A DNA stretch of 64,000 nt from AAA164-E04 sp964342825. Lineage in GTDB: Bacteria; Verrucomicrobiota; Verrucomicrobiia; Limisphaerales; AAA164-E04. The translations under genes and the position numbers were made by a program. This document shows, in pieces, positions 58,086-64,000 of the stretch (its first letter is position 1; each line of letters starts with the position of its first letter). The stretch is from positions 7,881 through 71,880 of the forward strand of contig CAYFHO010000017.1 of NCBI GenBank assembly GCA_964342825.1. The letters run 5' to 3'. The notes below the pieces were generated by a model. The model had not been told where the DNA came from. It made no database searches and saw nothing but the letters and a program-made list of their open reading frames with translations.

Positions 58086-58286
58086 ATCAACAAAATTTCC
58101 AGCAAAAATGAAACATCTGTGAAATGAATGCCCCACCCGCTCAAATCAGACTAAAACCTGATTGATCTTTAGTTCTTTTGCATGGGACAGGCACGAATTT
58201 AAAATTCTGAAACCCGTCCAGGCAGCAGATGTTAATTCATTAAAAAACCAATCCCAAAAACAACTCAGACGAGCTCGTGATGTCAG

Positions 58287-58514
58287 TTAATTAGATTTAT
58301 TTTGCTGATCCTGCTGTCCTGCAGCATAAGCCCGGGTAGCAGCTGCTATTGGTATGATAACGATGAGCGGTCCAAAATTCCTGAGCCACGCCAAATCCCC
58401 GTCCGGTTCTTGGGTCATGGTCACCCCAAAGAAAATCAAGGAGATGACACTGTAGATAAACCCCAATTTTGTCCCACGGTGCCATAGCTTTCCCTCGTTG
58501 TCTTTGCTGATCAT
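58287..58514 (-). CDS. Small two-helix membrane protein
   Basis: A 75-residue protein (88 if the ORF start at 58553 were used). Two hydrophobic segments (about FIYSVISLIFFGVTM and FGPLIVIIPIAAATRAYAA) are separated by a short acidic loop (QEPDGDLAWLRN), and the tail is hydrophilic. No family is recognised. It follows the second sulfatase gene on the same strand by 69 bases. Its small size and lack of homology keep confidence moderate. Confidence 0.5.
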   Translation of the reverse strand: MISKDNEGKLWHRGTKLGFIYSVISLIFFGVTMTQEPDGDLAWLRNFGPLIVIIPIAAATRAYAAGQQDQQNKSN

Positions 58515-58583
58515 AAATATCCGTATCTCAATGCCAATTGACCCAAAGCCCAACCTTGAGGACCTGCGTTGCGTCCTTTTGAT

Positions 58584-60053
58584 TCATCCACCAGGGATTG
58601 GGTCTCCAGGCTGAATAGTTTTTCCTTCCCATACAGGAATTCCATTCTCATAAACCAATATACGACTGGCACTGCCTTTAACAGGTTTGAGGTTTTTTTC
58701 GGGTAAGAAATGTGCATGTTCCTGTTTGATCGATTCGAACTCAGGATCTCCAGCGAGATTATTCCATTCGTTGGGATCTTTTCGCATGTCGTAAAGTTCC
58801 TCTGATCCATCAGCGTAACGAATGTAACGCCAATGTTCGGATCGTATCCCATGATTATCATGATTGTGAGTGGTAATCGCAGGCCACTTACGTGGGGTTT
58901 CCGGATCTTTTAATTGTGGAGCCAGGCTGTGTCCTTCCAAACCTTCGGGTTGGGGTAATCCAGCAAGGTCAGAAAGCGTTGGATAAAGGTCCAAAAGCTC
59001 GGCAGGTTTGGAACAACGACTGGATTTTGCCACTCCTGGTCCGGCAAAGATCAGGGGCACTCGAGTTGACCGATCCCACAATGTGTTTTTACCTGTAATA
59101 GCTTTCTCACCCAAGTGCCACCCATGGTCGGACCACATGACGACAACCGTGTTATCCTGAAATCCATTTTCATCCAATGCATCCAGAACACGCCCCACCT
59201 GACTGTCCACAAAGCTGATGGTGGCCAGGTAAGCTCTAACTAAGGCCTCCCACTGCCCTGCTTCTTGAAGCCATTCCAATCTGGGTTCCGGCAAACTCCA
59301 GTGCAAAAACCACGAAAACAAGGGCGTATCATCCCTGTCATTCGGTTTCATGGGCGGAAGTTTCAAAGTGTCTAAAGGATAAAGATCAAACCACTTCTGA
59401 GTGGCATAACAGGGAACGTGCGGCAAAAAGAAACCAACGGAAAGGAAGAACGGTTCACTCGGTTTATTATTGAGAGTATCGACAGCCCAATCGGCCACCT
59501 TCCAATCTCCCTTGTCCTCATCCTTGTGTGGAAAGGTTCCCCAATCAACCAGTGGGTGATTCCCAAACGGAGTCGTCACAATTTTTTTTTCGGGTCGTGC
59601 ACCGACTCCGGCTCCTGGTCCCCAATGATCATATTCGGCTTTTCGCTGGTCTCTGGGGGGATATCCTCCATGATAAATTTTTCCTGTCGTATAGGTATGA
59701 TATCCGTGTTTCTTAAGGTGTTGAGGAAGAGTGATTCGATCCTTCAAGGCGGGCACGTTTCTGAACCACGGAGCCAGCCCGTAAATACCAGAGGTGGATG
59801 GCCTCAAACCTGTCATAAGACTTGTGCGGGAAGAGTTGCACAAGGGGGATTGACAATGGGCGTTTGTGAAGACTGTCCCCCGATCCGCCAGACGGTCCAT
59901 CGCTGGTGTCTGAACCTGTGGGTGTCCATTCAAAGGTCCCACCCAATCATTGAGGTCATCAATGGCGATGAACAGGATATTGGGTTTGTTGGCAGCTTGA
60001 ATTCCTTGAACCCATAGCATGAGCCCAAGTAGAAGTGCGCTTGTGAATTTCAT
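58584..60053 (-). CDS. Secreted sulfatase with variant CNSSR signature
   Basis: A 489-residue sulfatase with a signal peptide (cleavage near IQA-AN). Metal site FIAIDDLNDW and later WSDHGWHLGEKA are present. The modification site reads Cys72-Asn-Ser-Ser-Arg76 (CNSSRTSLMTG), where the third position is Ser rather than the Pro or Ala of the usual C/S-x-P/A-x-R consensus. Cys and Arg are retained, so formylglycine formation is possible but less certain. The rest resembles the iduronate-sulfatase-like branch seen at 17.3-18.8 kb. Substrate unknown, probably a sulfated glycan. Confidence 0.9.
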   Translation of the reverse strand: MKFTSALLLGLMLWVQGIQAANKPNILFIAIDDLNDWVGPLNGHPQVQTPAMDRLADRGTVFTNAHCQSPLCNSSRTSLMTGLRPSTSGIYGLAPWFRNVPALKDRITLPQHLKKHGYHTYTTGKIYHGGYPPRDQRKAEYDHWGPGAGVGARPEKKIVTTPFGNHPLVDWGTFPHKDEDKGDWKVADWAVDTLNNKPSEPFFLSVGFFLPHVPCYATQKWFDLYPLDTLKLPPMKPNDRDDTPLFSWFLHWSLPEPRLEWLQEAGQWEALVRAYLATISFVDSQVGRVLDALDENGFQDNTVVVMWSDHGWHLGEKAITGKNTLWDRSTRVPLIFAGPGVAKSSRCSKPAELLDLYPTLSDLAGLPQPEGLEGHSLAPQLKDPETPRKWPAITTHNHDNHGIRSEHWRYIRYADGSEELYDMRKDPNEWNNLAGDPEFESIKQEHAHFLPEKNLKPVKGSASRILVYENGIPVWEGKTIQPGDPIPGG

Positions 60054-60108
60054 GAAGATACTTTAAGACCTCTTTCGTCACGAAAACAATGCTTTCTTTG
60101 ACACACTT

Positions 60109-60384
60109 ATGTTACGTACTGATTTAAAGAATTACTTGCTGGGAGACGGTATGAGTCTGAATCAACTCAGCCGCTTGGTTCGCAAACCGATCCAAGAATT
60201 AGAAAGCGATTTGAAACATTTGGAAAAATCACTCAAGCATCAAAACGAATCGATCATGGTGGAACCGGCATATTGCCGCAAATGCCAGTTCGAATTTCCA
60301 TCCACCAAATGGCACAAACCATCCAAATGTCCGGAGTGTAAATCAACATGGATTCAAGAACCTCGTATTTCCATCAAGGAATAA
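60109..60384 (+). CDS. Small HTH and zinc-ribbon transcriptional regulator
   Basis: A 91-residue protein: an N-terminal winged-helix-like region (LLGDGMSLNQLSRLVRKPIQELESDLKHLEKSL) followed by a zinc ribbon with CxxC (CRKC) and CPEC knuckles. This combination corresponds to the small predicted regulators described as HTH fused to Zn-ribbon (COG3357). DNA target unknown. It is divergent from the second sulfatase gene with only 55 bases between, so it might regulate it, although such small proteins can act elsewhere. Followed by a weak hairpin. Confidence 0.78.
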   Translation: MLRTDLKNYLLGDGMSLNQLSRLVRKPIQELESDLKHLEKSLKHQNESIMVEPAYCRKCQFEFPSTKWHKPSKCPECKSTWIQEPRISIKE

Positions 60385-60408
60385 ACGCCGAAGCCTGGCG
60401 TCTTATTT
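60385..60408 (+). terminator. Weak hairpin after the HTH/zinc-ribbon gene
   Basis: ACGCC (60385-60389) pairs with GGCGT (60397-60401), with a seven-base loop and a following CTTATTT. The stem is only 5 bp, so termination would be inefficient and the downstream glycosyltransferase may be partly co-transcribed. Confidence 0.3.
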
Positions 60409-60423
60409 GCCTCTGACTTTGCA

Positions 60424-61401
60424 ATGACAGATCCTTCCAAAACAGATCAAAAATCTGAAGTTATTACCGTCATTCCAGTTTACAATGGAGAACCTTATCT
60501 GCGAGCAACTCTCGAATCTGTAGCCCGGCAAACAAGGAAACCAGATCGACTCTTGATTATTGATGACGGTTCCACTGACGGAACCCATGAGCTCGTTCAA
60601 AACTTTAAAGATCTCCCATGTGAGTGGCATCCAAACCCCAAGAACATGGGGCTCTTTCCCAACTTAAATAAGGCACTGGAAAAAGCATCAGAGGCTGAAT
60701 ATTTCCACCTGCTTCTAGCTGATGATCTGATCGCCCCTGATTTCATTGAATCATCCTGCGAGGCACTGAAATCAGCTACCCCCATGTCTTTTTCATGGAC
60801 GGACACCCAATGGATTGATGCGGATGGAAATGAAATCAGGGGACATGTCGTGGACGGACAAAAACCGGCAATTTGTTTTGATAAGAAAAAGTTCATCATT
60901 CAGGAATCCGAACTACAAACCGTCAGCGTGGGTTCGGTTATGATACGGTCTGGACGACAACCCCTTCCATGCCGTTTTAGAACAGACATGCCACAAGTAG
61001 CTGATTGCGTCTTTTACGGAGAGCTGGCAAGCAATGCTCACCAGTTGTTTCATATTCCAAGACCACTTTGCAAAATCAGAACTCATGACCTGAACATGAC
61101 GAGCAAGAACATTCAAAATATTCATGCCTGGGTAACCGATGAGTGGAAAGCGATGAATACCATTGCCGAAAAAATACCTGAGTCCAGTTTGAAAAAATGG
61201 ATGAGAAAACAACGGTTACAATGCCTATTCGCCGCTAGATCCAAGGTCAAAGAGCAATGGATGCTTTCGTCACAACCGAAATATGCCCTTGAAATCCGTC
61301 AAGCTGCCAAGGACCGTGTTGGACACCCTCATTACCTGTTAGGAAGATTGGCGGTAAGCCTGAGGGACAAGATCAAGGGTCCGAATAAAAGGCAAAGTTG
61401 A
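60424..61401 (+). CDS. Family 2 glycosyltransferase
   Basis: A 325-residue GT-A enzyme: start ITVIPVYNGEPYLRATLESVARQT, the metal-binding DDGSTDG motif and LLADDLIAPDF (DxD-like). The C-terminal part, with ARSKVKEQWM and a basic tail, has no defined domain. Inverting GT2 enzymes add sugars to lipids or polysaccharides, commonly at the inner membrane. The next gene is a YfhO-like polytopic protein, which also belongs to envelope glycosylation, so they may act together. Donor and acceptor unknown. Confidence 0.9.
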   Translation: MTDPSKTDQKSEVITVIPVYNGEPYLRATLESVARQTRKPDRLLIIDDGSTDGTHELVQNFKDLPCEWHPNPKNMGLFPNLNKALEKASEAEYFHLLLADDLIAPDFIESSCEALKSATPMSFSWTDTQWIDADGNEIRGHVVDGQKPAICFDKKKFIIQESELQTVSVGSVMIRSGRQPLPCRFRTDMPQVADCVFYGELASNAHQLFHIPRPLCKIRTHDLNMTSKNIQNIHAWVTDEWKAMNTIAEKIPESSLKKWMRKQRLQCLFAARSKVKEQWMLSSQPKYALEIRQAAKDRVGHPHYLLGRLAVSLRDKIKGPNKRQS

Positions 61402-61511
61402 AAAAGTCAGGGTAATAGGATCAAGGCCCCGGCAGTTAAATGCTCCATGTGCCAGGGTAAGAAATTCCTTTCCTTATTGGCCGTTGTGCACAAACTGTCG
61501 AAGCTTTAATT

Positions 61512-64000
61512 ATGCCAAAGAAAACTGATCTAATAAAATCAAAAGATCCAAAGTGGCTTGCCATTCGTTTGTTGGCGTTGCCTCTTCTTGTTTTATTCAG
61601 ACACGGATTCCAACCAGAACTCGTGCTGTTTTCCAATGATGGTCCGCTGGGCGTGATCAGTGCAGCTGCGGGTGCGTTGCCGGGTGCGTTTTTCGGTTAT
61701 TGGCATGATCTAAACTGGGTTGGAATGGAGAACCCAAGCGCTTTACCTGATTTTTCCATGTTCCTGGGATTGTTGATTCAAAACCCAGTTATTTATTCCA
61801 AAGTCTATGCCCCCATCGCTTTGCTATTTCTTGGCTTCAGTGCCTGGTTAATGGGTCGATCCATGAAATGGAATCCTTGGGTTTGCATTCTGGTAGGATT
61901 GGCAGCTGCCCTGAATTCAAATGCATTTTCGAACGCCTGTTGGGGACTCCCCTCACGGGCCACCACTATGGCCTCAGTGTTTCTGGCCCTGGCTGCCATT
62001 CATGCCTCTCGCCCAAAACTACCGTTGCTTCGTTACCTCTTGGCAGGTTTTGCAATAGGCCATTCCGTGCTTGAAGGGTTTGATGTCGGAGCCTTATACA
62101 GCATCGGATTTGGGTTGTACGTCGTTTATCTTAAATGGAGCCAATCCGAAGAAGGATTCAAGGGTGCCACCTCTGGATTGGGAGCATTGATTGCGATAGT
62201 GATCGCTGCCGGATGGATGGCTTCCCAGGGATTAATTACACTTGTAGGAACTCAACTTAGCGGAGCCGCAAAACCGGATGCAGCCGATCCAATGGCCAAT
62301 GAGGCTCAATGGAATTTTGCAACCCAATGGAGCCTACCCATCAATGAATCGATTCGATTATTTATTCCTGGTGTCTTTGGGTATCGTATGACCGACCTTG
62401 ACGGAGCCATGACAGAGAGTTCCTATTGGGGCGGTGTCGGCCGGGATCCACTTTGGCAACCAGGACAAAATGGACGATTGATGAGACACTCCGGGTCGGG
62501 TGAATACGCGGGGATTCTGGTAGTCATGATCGCTCTGTGGGCCTTTTCTCAATCATTCCGCAGTAAAGATCCTATATTTGACGAAAAGCAAAAACGATTG
62601 ATCTGGTTTTGGGGAGCAATGGCATTTGCCGGATTGGTCTTTTCTTTTGGAAGACACGCCCCTTTTTATAAAATCATCTACCAATTACCATTTATTCATT
62701 CGATCAGGAATCCGATTAAATTCATGCACCTGACTCACCTTGCTCTGATCGTTCTTTTTGGATACGGATTGCAGGGACTCTACCGCCATTATTTAAGTAA
62801 AAATGAAAACAAACCCAATCCCTTCGGCGAACATCTGCGGACCTGGTGGTCCAACGTTAAAGGTGCGGATCGATCCTGGGCACAAGGTTATGCGGTTGTT
62901 TTGGGCATTAGTGTCATCGCATGGCTCATCTATTCATCGTCCCGAGCAGAAATGAACCGATTTCTCTTGGAAGTAGGCATCCCGGCCCAAATGGCTGATA
63001 GCATTCATGCATTCAGCTCCTATGAGGTAGGGTTGTTTGTCTTTTGGATCATTCTTTCAGGTTTGTCCTTGATTCTGATGCTCAGTAAATACTGGTCAGG
63101 AAAGAAAATCGTGAATGCTTTCTTGATTCTTGGAGTCATATTGGTCGTAGACTTAAGTCGCGCCAACATCCCCTGGATTCAGTACTATGACTATCAATAC
63201 AAATACGCGACTCATCCGGTGTTGGATATCGTCAAAGAAACGCCTCACGAAGGAAGAGTCACGTCCAGTCTGAATCCATTCGCATCGAGTTCACTTGCCA
63301 ATCAACAGGGCAGCATCCTGCCCAGGATTTATAATGACTGGCTGCAACATGCGTTTCCTTTTTACAATGTTCAAAGCCTGGACGTCATCCAGTGGCCTCG
63401 TCCACCCAAAATGGATCTGGACTTTGGCTCAGCCTTCGCCCCGACTGGAAACCATGAACTCGACAAATACACCCGACTCTGGGAATTAACCAGCACGAGA
63501 TATATTTTTGGAATGACTGGATATCTTGAATATCTGAACACTCAATTTGATCCGGAGAAAAAGCGTTTCAAAATTCACACTCAATTCAATTTCATTCCGA
63601 AACCCGGAAAGGAGCAGCAGAAAGGTATAGGTGCGGATGATCTTCAAACAGTCATTCAGACCAATGGCCCGTTTGCGATTTTTGAATTCACCGGAGCTTT
63701 CCCCCGGGCTAAACTTTTCAATGACTGGCGTCAATCAGATTCAGACGCGCAGGCATTAAGCATATTGAGCAATCCGGATTTCAACCCGGCCAAGACCGCA
63801 CTCATTTCTGAAACTTCGGTACCCGATGGGCAAAATGGTGCAACACCAGGTACGGCTGAAATAACGTCATACTCGCCAAAGGAAATCCAAATAAAATCCA
63901 ATGCCAATGCAGATTCGCTCTTGGTATTGAATGACCGCTACCACCCGGATTGGAAAGTTTATGTGGACGGAACCTCCGCCCCAATGCTTCGCTGCAACCA
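61512..64000 (+). CDS. YfhO-like polytopic membrane protein (GT-C type), 3' end outside window
   Basis: The reading frame starts at ATG 61512 (MPKKTDLIKSK) and has no stop before the end of the window. Numerous transmembrane segments are visible (for example ALPLLVLFRHGF, LLIQNPVIYSKVYAPIALLFLG, TTMASVFLALAA, GLSLILMLSKYW), with periplasmic loops between. The end in the window has LVLNDRYHPDWKVYVDGTSAP, the pattern near the C-terminus of YfhO-family proteins, which are GT-C-like enzymes implicated in glycosylating lipoteichoic acid or other lipids. It follows the family 2 glycosyltransferase by 110 bases. Family function in Gram-negative bacteria is unclear. Confidence 0.82.
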   Translation, partial: MPKKTDLIKSKDPKWLAIRLLALPLLVLFRHGFQPELVLFSNDGPLGVISAAAGALPGAFFGYWHDLNWVGMENPSALPDFSMFLGLLIQNPVIYSKVYAPIALLFLGFSAWLMGRSMKWNPWVCILVGLAAALNSNAFSNACWGLPSRATTMASVFLALAAIHASRPKLPLLRYLLAGFAIGHSVLEGFDVGALYSIGFGLYVVYLKWSQSEEGFKGATSGLGALIAIVIAAGWMASQGLITLVGTQLSGAAKPDAADPMANEAQWNFATQWSLPINESIRLFIPGVFGYRMTDLDGAMTESSYWGGVGRDPLWQPGQNGRLMRHSGSGEYAGILVVMIALWAFSQSFRSKDPIFDEKQKRLIWFWGAMAFAGLVFSFGRHAPFYKIIYQLPFIHSIRNPIKFMHLTHLALIVLFGYGLQGLYRHYLSKNENKPNPFGEHLRTWWSNVKGADRSWAQGYAVVLGISVIAWLIYSSSRAEMNRFLLEVGIPAQMADSIHAFSSYEVGLFVFWIILSGLSLILMLSKYWSGKKIVNAFLILGVILVVDLSRANIPWIQYYDYQYKYATHPVLDIVKETPHEGRVTSSLNPFASSSLANQQGSILPRIYNDWLQHAFPFYNVQSLDVIQWPRPPKMDLDFGSAFAPTGNHELDKYTRLWELTSTRYIFGMTGYLEYLNTQFDPEKKRFKIHTQFNFIPKPGKEQQKGIGADDLQTVIQTNGPFAIFEFTGAFPRAKLFNDWRQSDSDAQALSILSNPDFNPAKTALISETSVPDGQNGATPGTAEITSYSPKEIQIKSNANADSLLVLNDRYHPDWKVYVDGTSAPMLRCN

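Noticed and set aside
58511..58861. 116-codon minus-strand ORF overlapping the sulfatase end
   Set aside because: Different frame inside the sulfatase C-terminus, with no recognisable protein.

Overview
The window looks like chromosomal DNA of a Gram-negative bacterium of the PVC group, most likely a member of the Verrucomicrobiota (inference from gene content; I could run no phylogeny). The evidence is two secreted sulfatases, a PVC-type fused dehydrogenase / HEAT / cytochrome c protein with DUF1080, a DUF6797-like beta-propeller carrying an azurin domain, a prepilin with an H-X9-DG tail, a DUF5069 protein, a CotH-type protein, a large secreted protein with Ig-like domains, and an outer-membrane machinery (lpxB, LptF/G permease, RND efflux). 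Many genes lack a clear Shine-Dalgarno sequence, so several starts are uncertain.

Layout. 1-6.3 kb: end of a giant Ig-like/PPC surface protein, a HEAT-like membrane-anchored protein, and the azurin-fused propeller. 6.4-9.5 kb: a MerR/TipA-type regulator, a small DUF465 protein, a prepilin, and a SahR-like ArsR-methyltransferase regulator divergent from metK-ahcY, the SAM/SAH cycle (9.7-12.3 kb). 12.3-13.6 kb: an accessory patch with a terminator, dispersed palindromic repeats and a VapBC-type toxin-antitoxin pair whose toxin gene ends inside a repeat copy. 13.6-18.8 kb (minus strand): sulfatase plus the giant fused dehydrogenase. 18.9-20.4 kb: a leader with its own promoter, a short ORF, a candidate antiterminator and a strong terminator directly abutting the start codon of an MFS exporter. 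20.6-24.9 kb: beta-barrel, YfiR-like protein and hybrid histidine kinase. 24.9-28.2 kb (minus): YihY/BrkB protein and a PEGA pseudokinase. 28.4-34.2 kb: ROK-family protein, DUF5069 (minus), SDR plus LarA-like pair, M16 peptidase, Rieske protein. 34.2-39.1 kb: small basic ORF, esterase lipoprotein (minus), DksA-type zinc finger, CotH protein, secreted hypothetical. 39.2-46.3 kb: Nramp-like transporter, lpxB, tyrosine recombinase, LptF/G permease, MocA and XdhC-like pair. 46.4-49.2 kb: glycosyltransferase / methyltransferase / heptosyltransferase-like operon. 49.5-55.7 kb: complete tripartite RND pump plus a MIF-like gene. 55.9-60.0 kb (minus): small membrane proteins, a repeat-built lipoprotein, an MBOAT protein and a second sulfatase. 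60.1-64.0 kb: HTH/zinc-ribbon protein, family-2 glycosyltransferase and a YfhO-like membrane protein running off the window.

The most interesting signal is the 18.93-19.19 kb leader. The terminator lies so close to the MFS start codon that the transporter mRNA must pass through it, and a segment at the end of the short leader ORF is complementary over 11 bp to the terminator's 5' arm. That architecture fits translation-coupled transcription attenuation of a putative drug exporter. No tRNA, rRNA, CRISPR array or insertion sequence was seen.
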